From Limnohabitans sp. Rim11 (GTDB lineage Bacteria; Pseudomonadota; Gammaproteobacteria; Burkholderiales; Burkholderiaceae_C): a stretch of 64,000 nucleotides of DNA. Positions 26,079 to 32,925 of this stretch are shown here, piece by piece; the first letter of the stretch is position 1; each line of letters opens with the position of its first letter. Location of the stretch: assembly GCF_001269365.1 (NCBI RefSeq), contig NZ_CXOM01000001.1:248090-312089 (forward strand), in the 5' to 3' direction. Position numbers and translations under genes: made by a program. The notes under the pieces were generated by a model, which saw only the letters and a list, made by a program, of their open reading frames with translations, did not search any database and was not told where the DNA came from.

Positions 26079-27203
26079 TTAGGCCAAGACGCGGGCTAAA
26101 ACCCGCAAATCTTTGCCGATTAGCTGTGTTTCTGTGAATTCAAGGCGCAAGGCCTGCGCCAAGTCAGTCAGGGGGCCCCATTGCGCCATGCCTTGTCCGA
26201 GCCCCAGCATTTGCGGCGCAAGGTAAAGCAACACCTCATCAATACAGCCTTCTCGAATGAGTGAACCATTGAGCTTGTGGCCGGCCTCTACATGCAACTC
26301 ATTGATTTCGCGTCGCGCCAGGTCTTGGAGAAGGGCCTTCAAGTCGACTTTGCTTTGGGGGTTGGGCAGGAGGCTGACTTGGGCGCCTTGCGCTTCTAAG
26401 GCTGCCCGCTTGGCGGGGTTGTCGATGGCGGCATAAATCCAGACTTGCCGCGGTGTGGGGGCGCCGGGCCGAGAATGCTCAAACAATTGCGCATCTAAGG
26501 GGGTTTCTAGGCGGCTGTCCACAATGACCAAGTGAGGCATTCTGGGATGAGCATCAGCATGCGGGCTGAGACGCAAATCCAGGCGAGGGTTGTCTTCTAG
26601 GACAGTGCCAATGCCTGTGAGAATGGCGCAAGCTTGGGCTCGCCACGCATGGCCATCGGCCCGGGCCTCGGCACCCGTGATCCATTGGCTTTGGCCATTT
26701 TGCAAGGCCGTTTGACCGTCTAAGCTGGCGGCAATCTTCATCCTCACCCATGGTTTTTGACGCGACATGCGGCTCAAAAAGCCCGAGTTCAGAGCTGCGG
26801 ATGCTGCTGCGCCATCGCCCACTTGGACCTGGATGCCGGCCGCTTTCAATGTGTCGATGCCTTTGCCAGCCACCAAGGGGTTGGGGTCGACCATGGCGAC
26901 CACCACTTTGGCCACTTTGGCTTCTGCTAGGGCCACGCAGCAGGGCCCCGTTTTGCCATGGTGGGCGCAAGGCTCTAGGGTGACATAAGCCGTGGCACCC
27001 TCGACAGAGAAGTTCCGGCTAGCGGCATCGCGCAGCGCCATGACTTCAGCGTGGGGGCCACCCGCACGTTGCGTATGGCCTTGGCCCACAACCTCGCCTT
27101 GTGCATTCACGATCACGCATCCCACCCGGGGGTTAGGAGACGTGATGCGAAGGGCTTGGGCAGCCAAGTCCAAGGCTTTTTGCATGAAGGGGCTAGCAGC
27201 CAT
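26079..27203 (-). CDS. ribD: Bifunctional diaminohydroxyphosphoribosylaminopyrimidine deaminase / 5-amino-6-(5-phosphoribosylamino)uracil reductase
   Basis: Second and third steps of riboflavin synthesis. The N-terminal deaminase (about 1-145) has the zinc motif HAEVMAL and PCAHHGKTGPC. The C-terminal NADPH reductase has KIAASLDGQTALQNGQSQWITG and EAGHKLNGSLI. Its 374 residues are normal. It heads the run ribD-ribE-ribBX-ribH-nusB-ybgC-tolQRA. I saw no FMN riboswitch in the short leader before it. Confidence 0.96.
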   Translation of the reverse strand: MAASPFMQKALDLAAQALRITSPNPRVGCVIVNAQGEVVGQGHTQRAGGPHAEVMALRDAASRNFSVEGATAYVTLEPCAHHGKTGPCCVALAEAKVAKVVVAMVDPNPLVAGKGIDTLKAAGIQVQVGDGAAASAALNSGFLSRMSRQKPWVRMKIAASLDGQTALQNGQSQWITGAEARADGHAWRAQACAILTGIGTVLEDNPRLDLRLSPHADAHPRMPHLVIVDSRLETPLDAQLFEHSRPGAPTPRQVWIYAAIDNPAKRAALEAQGAQVSLLPNPQSKVDLKALLQDLARREINELHVEAGHKLNGSLIREGCIDEVLLYLAPQMLGLGQGMAQWGPLTDLAQALRLEFTETQLIGKDLRVLARVLA

Positions 27204-27258
27204 AAACAGAAAAATTTCGTGAAAAGAATTGATACTTTAAAGAGCAAGGATACGACAT

Positions 27259-27687
27259 TTAGGAACCCACCCATGAGGGGGTTGATGCGCGTCGTTTGAC
27301 CCAGACCAATTCAGCCATTTGGTCGCCTTCTGGCCAAGTGATTTTGATGCGTAACTCTTGGAGACTGCCCGAAGGCGCGCCTGAAATAAGGACGTCTGAA
27401 ACCTCCCAAGTTAGGCGCCATGTAGTTTGGGTTGGGTTAGAGAGCGGAGGCAATTCTGAGGTGCTATCAAACTGTTGCAGACAGACTGGTGTTTGAACAC
27501 CCCAGCACTCGCCTAAGTTTTGAGCCAAGGCGCTGGCTCTGTCTAGGTTTTGAATAGCTTGATTGGCTGACAAACTGACCATGCTGAGCCGAACCGAAGC
27601 GGCCAAGCCCAATGCCATTAAGCTGCTGGCCAGCACGGCTTCCATCAAACTGAAACCTGATGTTGAATGGGTGACAGAACTTGGCAT
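27259..27687 (-). CDS. pilV: Type IV pilus minor pilin, PilV-like
   Basis: Small pseudopilin of 142 residues. The class III leader ends with the prepilin site G/FSLMEAVLASSLMALGLAASV, giving Phe+1 and Glu+5, followed by the usual hydrophobic helix. Its later part has few landmarks (GECWGVQTPVCLQQ holds a Cys pair). Minor pilins of this kind prime pilus assembly at the inner membrane. The ATG at 27687 follows the pilX stop by two bases; a longer open frame exists but starts inside pilX. The assignment to PilV rests on position and on the prepilin motif. Confidence 0.8.
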   Translation of the reverse strand: MPSSVTHSTSGFSLMEAVLASSLMALGLAASVRLSMVSLSANQAIQNLDRASALAQNLGECWGVQTPVCLQQFDSTSELPPLSNPTQTTWRLTWEVSDVLISGAPSGSLQELRIKITWPEGDQMAELVWVKRRASTPSWVGS

Positions 27688-27689
27688 GC

Positions 27690-28283
27690 TCAGTACCCCG
27701 CATTTTTCCAAGTGCCAGTCAGGCGTTGCACACGCATGGGTTGGATACCTTGAGGCCACAGCGCTGGGTTGAAGGCACTGCCGCTGGCATTCACAGGAAT
27801 CAACAAAGCTTGCTGCGCTGTGGCGCGACTGCCCGCGCCGGCTTGGGCCTTGTTTAAAGTGACCTCGCTGATAAGAATGACTTTGTGAGGCGTGTTGCGC
27901 AGGTCACGAAGCAATTTGATTTGGGCATTGCTGCTGTCAACGCCATCGGGCAGCGGTAAATGTGTCAGTGACAAATTTAGGCATTGCCATGTGTTGCTTG
28001 AAGGGTTGCTTGAAGGGTTGTTTGGACAATCTTGTGGCATTGCATTTCTCCAAAAAATGGCATCTGCAGCAGAACCATTCTGAACATAAAAATTTTCGGT
28101 GTACGTAATGGCAGTTTCAAGCAAAGATTCGCTAAGAGACAATGCTTGCGCTGCAAACAGTTGATGTTGGCTGCGTGTCGTTTCTGCCATGACCGACTTG
28201 AAACTTAACCACCCCCACATGCTTGTTAGCAACAACAAGATGCTGGTGGTCATCAGTGTGGCCATGCCCAGTTGTGATTTCAT
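27690..28283 (-). CDS. Type IV pilus assembly protein, PilX-like
   Basis: The 197-residue protein begins MKSQLGMATLMTTSILLLLTSMWGW, a short N-terminus and one membrane helix, like PilX. PilX proteins also lack a standard prepilin site. The Cys pair in PQDCPNN and WQCLNL may form a disulfide. A short internal repeat (NPSSNPSSN, encoded by two GCTTGAAGGGTT units near 28005) lies between them. The ATG overlaps the preceding stop by one base (TGATG). Assignment is by order between the PilW-like and PilV genes; sequence evidence alone is weak. Confidence 0.65.
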   Translation of the reverse strand: MKSQLGMATLMTTSILLLLTSMWGWLSFKSVMAETTRSQHQLFAAQALSLSESLLETAITYTENFYVQNGSAADAIFWRNAMPQDCPNNPSSNPSSNTWQCLNLSLTHLPLPDGVDSSNAQIKLLRDLRNTPHKVILISEVTLNKAQAGAGSRATAQQALLIPVNASGSAFNPALWPQGIQPMRVQRLTGTWKNAGY

Positions 28284-28888
28284 CAAGGGCCCAGGCTGCA
28301 GTTGAATGCTGCGGTACGCATGCGGCTGTTGTGATTCCGAAGTCGCACCCATCTTTGCCATGTTTGCGGCACTTTTTCTGAGGTAGATTGCGCACTCAGC
28401 GATACGGCCACCACTTCGCCAGATGCTCTTGGACTGTTGTCGCATTCCATCAAAAAATCAAGCGACAAAAGTTGTAAATTTTTGGCGTCACTCAGGGTGC
28501 TCCAAACCACAGGCTGGCAAGCGGTTTTGGTTTGCAGGTCTTTGCCGTTGATGCGAAATCCGCTGCATTCATTGTTGTCTTTGACGCCATTGCTGTTTCG
28601 ATCTACACTGAACAAAATTTGATGGCTGCTGATTTCAAAATCTTCTGGCAACCCACAAAATGCAGAAGGGCATGCGCCTAAATTGCCTTGCATGTTGTTG
28701 GGCATCAGCGCCTGAAAATTGGCGTTTCGAAGGTCATGAATCAGGGTGTCCATTAAGGCTCTGACGTCTTGCTGGGTGTGACTTCTAAGCCGAATTTGTC
28801 GGTCGTTTTGCCATTGAAGTTGGAGCCACAAAGCTGCAGCGCTGAGCACACTCAGGCTGAGGGCCCAGCCCAATACAAGGTTTAGCAA
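28283..28888 (-). CDS. Type IV pilus minor pilin, PilW-like, with degenerate prepilin signal
   Basis: The 201-residue frame starts at a TTG with GGTGAG six bases upstream. No ATG or GTG exists between it and the previous in-frame stop. The N-terminal helix LNLVLGWALSLSVLSAAALWLQ aligns by eye with the LELMVGLALG helix of PilW, but the expected Gly(-1) and Glu(+5) are missing (Asn at the Glu position). The body fits PilW: a Cys pair in GACPSAFCG, SVDRNSNGVKDNNECSGFRI and a Cys near the C-terminus. Either a leaderless divergent pilin or a gene damaged at its 5' end is possible. It lies 7 bases behind the pilin gene at 28896. Confidence 0.6.
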   Translation of the reverse strand: MLNLVLGWALSLSVLSAAALWLQLQWQNDRQIRLRSHTQQDVRALMDTLIHDLRNANFQALMPNNMQGNLGACPSAFCGLPEDFEISSHQILFSVDRNSNGVKDNNECSGFRINGKDLQTKTACQPVVWSTLSDAKNLQLLSLDFLMECDNSPRASGEVVAVSLSAQSTSEKVPQTWQRWVRLRNHNSRMRTAAFNCSLGP

Positions 28889-28895
28889 GGCAATC

Positions 28896-29333
28896 TCACC
28901 ATCGCCAACATTGACCTGGATCGCTGCTGAAAGATTGCTGACTGGTTCTCAACAACTGAGCGTTGGCAGAAACGAACAAGCTCATTTTTGTGCAAGGGAC
29001 GTCCCGCGTTTGCATGCCGAGGGCCGTGGCATGCAGTTCGTACGATTGAGAATTTGCATTTTGAAGAAGGAGGCTGTAATGGCCAGCGCTGCTTGCATTG
29101 CTGGTCCATCCCAGATCCGACATGCTGTTGGCGTACTGCGCATGAAGCCCGCGCCACTGCAGTTGTTTGAGATGCAATTGAAGCAAGCTGTTTTGGGCGT
29201 CTTGACGCCGACTGATTTGCCAATGCTGTTCGAAGTTGGGCAATGCAATGCCCATGAGAATGGCCATCAGGGCCACACTGAGCAGGCTTTCAATCAATGT
29301 AAAGCCCTTCAGCAAACAGAATTTAGTTGTCAT
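28896..29333 (-). CDS. Type IV pilin-like protein (PilE/ComP-type minor pilin)
   Basis: The 145-residue protein has a perfect prepilin site, LLKG/FTLIESLLSVALMAILMGIALPNF, with Phe+1 and Glu+5 and the N-terminal helix of type IVa pilins. Two Cys near the C-terminus (VPCTKMS and GQCWRW) can close the pilin D-region loop. The ATG at 29333 gives a 9-residue leader; the open frame extends further upstream without support. It is the first gene of the minus-strand minor pilin set, divergent from the FimT-like gene at 29443. Confidence 0.8.
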   Translation of the reverse strand: MTTKFCLLKGFTLIESLLSVALMAILMGIALPNFEQHWQISRRQDAQNSLLQLHLKQLQWRGLHAQYANSMSDLGWTSNASSAGHYSLLLQNANSQSYELHATALGMQTRDVPCTKMSLFVSANAQLLRTSQQSFSSDPGQCWRW

Positions 29334-29442
29334 GCCATCAGCATGTCTTATGGTGCAGCAGCACAAGCAAACGATGGCTTGCAGGGAGCTCGATTGCATG
29401 CACTTGCAAGGACGATCTCAACAGACGCTTTTACGATTTTGA

Positions 29443-30048
29443 ATGTGCTCGAAAAAACCAGCTTTGCAAAATCAACACGGCCAAAGTTTGATCGAAACAC
29501 TTTTTGTGTTGTTTGTCTTGGCTGTGGTGTGCGGTGTGGTGGCCTCATCCATGCGCTGGGTCCAACACAAAATTCAAATTCAAGCTGCGGCAGAGGACAT
29601 GCTGAATGCAGTGTTGACGGCGCGCACCGAGGCTTTGCGCCGAGAAAAACGCGTCACCTTGTGCGTGGCCGAGGCCACGCACAACAGTGCATTGCCCAAT
29701 CAATGTGAGACAACCAAGCAAAGTGCGGGCGGCACTCCAGCCACTTGGCAACAAGGTTGGCTGATGTTTGTCGACGACAACAGCAATGGTATTTGGGACC
29801 CCACAGAGGCTTTGTTGCAGCAACATCCATCACTGGCCGCCGCGGTGTCTGCTACGGGCAACAGCACCGTCAATCGTTACGTATCGTTTGGTGCAAATGG
29901 ACGAAGCTTGATTTTGAATGGAGGATTCCAAGCGGGCACGCTGACATTTTGTGAGCGTGATGCGCTTGCAAGTTCAGGCTGGTTGCTGGTGATCAACGCC
30001 ATTGGTCGACCGCGCCTCGAAAGAGCACAGGTGGCAAATTGTTGGTGA
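29443..30048 (+). CDS. GspH/FimT family pseudopilin
   Basis: The 201-residue pseudopilin has the prepilin site HG/QSLIETLFVLFVLAVVCGVVA (Glu+5) and the GspH/FimT-type sequence MLNAVLTARTEALRREKRVTLC. GWLMFVDDNSNGIWDPTE and the C-terminal GRPRLERAQVANCW follow, again as in FimT. FimT-like minor pilins take part in pilus priming or DNA binding for uptake. It faces away from the other minor pilins and ends 46 bases before the convergent nrdR. Confidence 0.82.
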   Translation: MCSKKPALQNQHGQSLIETLFVLFVLAVVCGVVASSMRWVQHKIQIQAAAEDMLNAVLTARTEALRREKRVTLCVAEATHNSALPNQCETTKQSAGGTPATWQQGWLMFVDDNSNGIWDPTEALLQQHPSLAAAVSATGNSTVNRYVSFGANGRSLILNGGFQAGTLTFCERDALASSGWLLVINAIGRPRLERAQVANCW

Positions 30049-30094
30049 GTCTCAACTCGCCAATTTCATCGACATCGGCATCGGCATGCAAAAA

Positions 30095-30544
30095 TTATTT
30101 GCTAACTTCGTCTACCAATAACTTGAAGTCGTCAATGTCTTCAAAGCTGCGGTACACGCTGGCAAATCGCACGTAGGCCACTTTGTCGAGCTTTTTCAAT
30201 TCGCGCATGACCAATTCGCCCAGCTTGTTAGAAGCCACTTCACGCTGAGCCAGGTTCAGCAACTTCTCTTCAATGCGTTCGATGGCCGAGTCCACCTGCT
30301 CGGTACTGACAGGGCGTTTGCGCAGAGCCAAGTTCATGCTCGCGCGCAATTTGATGCGCTCGTATTCGATGCGCCGACCATCTTTTTTAACGATGGCCGG
30401 AAAATTAACTTCTGGCCGTTCGTAAGTGGTGAAACGTTTTTCGCATGCCGCACACTGTCGGCGGCGGCGAATCAGGTCGCCGTCTTCCGCCAGCCGCGTC
30501 TCTACCACTTGGGTGTCGGTGTGGCTGCAGAAGGGGCACTTCAT
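30095..30544 (-). CDS. nrdR: Transcriptional repressor NrdR
   Basis: Zinc-ribbon and ATP-cone repressor of ribonucleotide reductase genes, 149 residues. Zinc ligands are CPFC near residue 3 and CAAC near 31-34, and [17 protein letters not shown] is the family signature. The ATP-cone runs from about 49 to 139 ([28 protein letters not shown]). The ATG overlaps the glyA stop by ATGA, so it is translated with glyA and falls under the ZTP riboswitch. Confidence 0.97.
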   Translation of the reverse strand: MKCPFCSHTDTQVVETRLAEDGDLIRRRRQCAACEKRFTTYERPEVNFPAIVKKDGRRIEYERIKLRASMNLALRKRPVSTEQVDSAIERIEEKLLNLAQREVASNKLGELVMRELKKLDKVAYVRFASVYRSFEDIDDFKLLVDEVSK

Positions 30545-31785
30545 TTGTAAACAGGGAAGCGTGCGGTCAAGGCATTGACCTTGGCGCGAACCGCTTCAAT
30601 GTTGGCAGCATCTGTGGGGTTGTCGAGCACGTCGGCAATGAGGTGTGCCGTGATGCGGGCTTCTTCGTCCTTGAAACCGCGAGTGGTCATGGCGGGTGTG
30701 CCAATGCGCACGCCGCTGGTGACCATGGGTTTCTCGGGGTCGTTGGGGATGGAGTTTTTGTTGATGGTCATGTGCGCTTGGCCCAGTGCGGCTTCGGCCA
30801 CTTTGCCGGTAATGCCTTTGGAGCGCAGGTCGACCAACATCACGTGGCTTTGTGTGCCGCCGCTCACAATGCGAAGTCCGCGTTGTGTGAGTGTCTCGGC
30901 AATGATTTGTGCGTTCTTGATCACTTGTTGCTGGTATGCCTTGAACTCAGGTGCCATGGCTTCTTTGAAGGCAACCGCTTTGGCCGCAATGACGTGCATG
31001 AGGGGGCCGCCTTGCAGGCCAGGGAAGATGGCGCTGTTGATGGCTTTCTCGTGCTCGGCCTTCATCAAGATAATGCCGCCGCGAGGGCCGCGCAAGCTCT
31101 TGTGCGTGGTGGAGGTGACCACATCGGCGTGGGGCACAGGGTTGGGGTACACGCCCGCAGCGATCAGGCCTGCGTAGTGGGCCATGTCGACCAAGAAAAT
31201 AGCACCCACGTCTTTGGCCACTTTGGCAAAGCGTGCAAAGTCAATGTGCAAGCTGTAGGCAGAAGCGCCAGCAATGATCAGCTTGGGCTTGGTTTCGTGC
31301 GCCTTCTTTTCCATGGCGTCGTAGTCGATGGCTTCGTTGGCATCGAGGCCGTAGCTGACCACATTGAACCACTTGCCGCTCATGTTCAGAGGCATGCCAT
31401 GCGTGAGGTGGCCGCCTTCGGCCAAGCTCATGCCCATGATGGTGTCGCCGGGCTTCAAGAAAGCCAAGAACACAGCTTCGTTGGCAGAGGCGCCGCAATG
31501 AGGTTGGACATTGGCGGCTTCTGCGCCAAAAATCTGTTTGATGCGATCGATGGCCAATTGCTCGGCGACGTCGACGTATTCGCAGCCACCGTAGTAGCGC
31601 TTGCCAGGGTAGCCTTCTGCGTATTTGTTGGTCAACTGTGAGCCTTGCGCGGCCATGACGGCAGGCGACGCATAGTTCTCGCTGGCGATCAGCTCAATGT
31701 GATGCTCTTGACGGGCGTTTTCTGCCTGGATGGCGGCAAAAATTTCGGGATCGGTTTGTTCAATCAATATGTTTTTTGAATACAT
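30541..31785 (-). CDS. glyA: Serine hydroxymethyltransferase
   Basis: PLP enzyme that interconverts serine plus THF with glycine plus methylene-THF; 414 residues as usual. Motifs are the N-terminal [37 protein letters not shown], and the PLP lysine loop [16 protein letters not shown] (Lys in THKSL). A GAAGG six bases before the ATG is the ribosome binding site. The 270-base leader carries a ZTP riboswitch. With gcvT at the left edge this gives two riboswitch-controlled steps of glycine/one-carbon metabolism in one window. Confidence 0.98.
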   Translation of the reverse strand: MYSKNILIEQTDPEIFAAIQAENARQEHHIELIASENYASPAVMAAQGSQLTNKYAEGYPGKRYYGGCEYVDVAEQLAIDRIKQIFGAEAANVQPHCGASANEAVFLAFLKPGDTIMGMSLAEGGHLTHGMPLNMSGKWFNVVSYGLDANEAIDYDAMEKKAHETKPKLIIAGASAYSLHIDFARFAKVAKDVGAIFLVDMAHYAGLIAAGVYPNPVPHADVVTSTTHKSLRGPRGGIILMKAEHEKAINSAIFPGLQGGPLMHVIAAKAVAFKEAMAPEFKAYQQQVIKNAQIIAETLTQRGLRIVSGGTQSHVMLVDLRSKGITGKVAEAALGQAHMTINKNSIPNDPEKPMVTSGVRIGTPAMTTRGFKDEEARITAHLIADVLDNPTDAANIEAVRAKVNALTARFPVYK

Positions 31786-31867
31786 GGCAGGCCTTCAATT
31801 GATGGTTCCTTGCAAACTGGCGCTCCCCTTGAAACCATTTGGGTCCATGGGAGGATGTTGACAGGTT

Positions 31868-32035
31868 TGCACGGGCTGCCCAGGCGAACGGCTAAAACCT
31901 TGTGCCGCAACGCCTGCGCAAGGTGCACGCTCCCCAGTGGTTGAGGGCTAGGACAGACCCGCCCATTTCCACGTCAGAGGCTGGATGACTGCGGCAGTCA
32001 AAACCAGGCTCCTATCGCCAGTTGCGCACCCCTTG
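31868..32035 (-). promoter_or_regulatory. ZTP (pfl) riboswitch upstream of glyA
   Basis: On the minus strand the leader has the conserved 5' block GCGCAACTGGCGATAGG (about 32026-32010), the middle block CACTGGGGAGCGTGCACC and the 3' block GCCGTTCGCCTGGGCAGC (about 31891-31874). These are the hallmarks of the pfl motif that senses ZTP/ZMP when 10-formyl-THF runs low and switches on purine and one-carbon genes such as glyA. A -10-like TACACT at 32041-32036 lies just upstream. The 80 bases after the aptamer, up to the glyA ribosome binding site, would be the expression platform; I could not assign a clear terminator there. Confidence 0.88.
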
Positions 32036-32055
32036 AGTGTAGCCGAGGCTGGTGC

Positions 32056-32880
32056 CTACGGATTTGGTTTTTGCGGACTGATTTTGCCGACGTTGACCCG
32101 TGGCGGAGGTTTGGGCAAGGCGTCTTTCAGACGAGTTTGCTCAGCCATGACTCGACCTACGTAATCTGACTCAGAGGACAAAGAGTCTCCGCCTGCTTTG
32201 TAAAGTCGCAAACCTTCATGCAAGCTGCCCGATAAATCGATACTTTCCTTCAAAATCTTGACGCCAATGCGAAGGTTGGTTTTGGGGTCGAAAATGGCCA
32301 TGCTCCCACCGTAGGGCGTGAATTCCTCTGCATAAATGTCAGGCAAAACCTGCATCAAGCCCTTTGCCCCCGTAGGGCTGTTGGCAAAAGGGTTGTAGTT
32401 TGATTCCACGCCGATCACCGCCAAAATCAATGGGGGATCTAAGTTCGCGCGGTTTGCCAAGTCGTAAACCTCAAGAATCAGCGCGTTGAGCGGTTCTGGG
32501 GCAATTCGATATTTGGCTCTGATGGCTTGAACCAAGGCCAGTTGGTTGGGGTTCAGTTCTGAAGACTGTGCAGCCAAACTTCTGAGCAAGACCTGTTGTT
32601 TGGCATCCTCAGCTTCTGAAATGTTCAGCCTTGTGAAAAGCCATCCTTGGACGTTTTGGACTGTCAAAGTTCGGACTTCTGGCTTGGCCAAGGCCAGCAA
32701 AGCTAAGAGCACCGCAAGCAAACCCAAAAGCGCAAAGCTGTGATGTGAAACATTGATAAAACCACGCGCGATATCCGCCGCAAAGGTCTGGAGACCTCGC
32801 CAAAAGCGATCCACCAATTGGCTGGCGTTGTGGGGAATGGAGGAGGTGGGCACTAGGGTATCAATGGTTGCAGAACTCAA
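32056..32880 (-). CDS. Membrane-anchored lytic transglycosylase (SLT domain)
   Basis: Peptidoglycan-cleaving enzyme of the SLT/goose-lysozyme-like fold. The 274-residue protein has a single membrane helix near 47-65 (FALLGLLAVLLALLALA) and a periplasmic catalytic domain with Glu159 in AVIGVESNYNPFANS. The substrate-groove motifs GAKGLMQVLPDIY and the N-x-R-I-G-V-like NLRIGVKIL follow, with a Pro-rich tail. It lacks LysM or other cell-wall binding domains. It is a single gene divergent from the DUF349 gene. Confidence 0.9.
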   Translation of the reverse strand: MSSATIDTLVPTSSIPHNASQLVDRFWRGLQTFAADIARGFINVSHHSFALLGLLAVLLALLALAKPEVRTLTVQNVQGWLFTRLNISEAEDAKQQVLLRSLAAQSSELNPNQLALVQAIRAKYRIAPEPLNALILEVYDLANRANLDPPLILAVIGVESNYNPFANSPTGAKGLMQVLPDIYAEEFTPYGGSMAIFDPKTNLRIGVKILKESIDLSGSLHEGLRLYKAGGDSLSSESDYVGRVMAEQTRLKDALPKPPPRVNVGKISPQKPNP

Positions 32881-32925
32881 GATTATAAAAAAAATCGAAA
32901 ATAGACGTCTTGGGCATATATAGGG

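Noticed and set aside
27204-27258. Possible FMN riboswitch before ribD
   Set aside because: The leader is only about 55 bases and lacks the conserved FMN aptamer blocks; none was seen before the other rib genes either.
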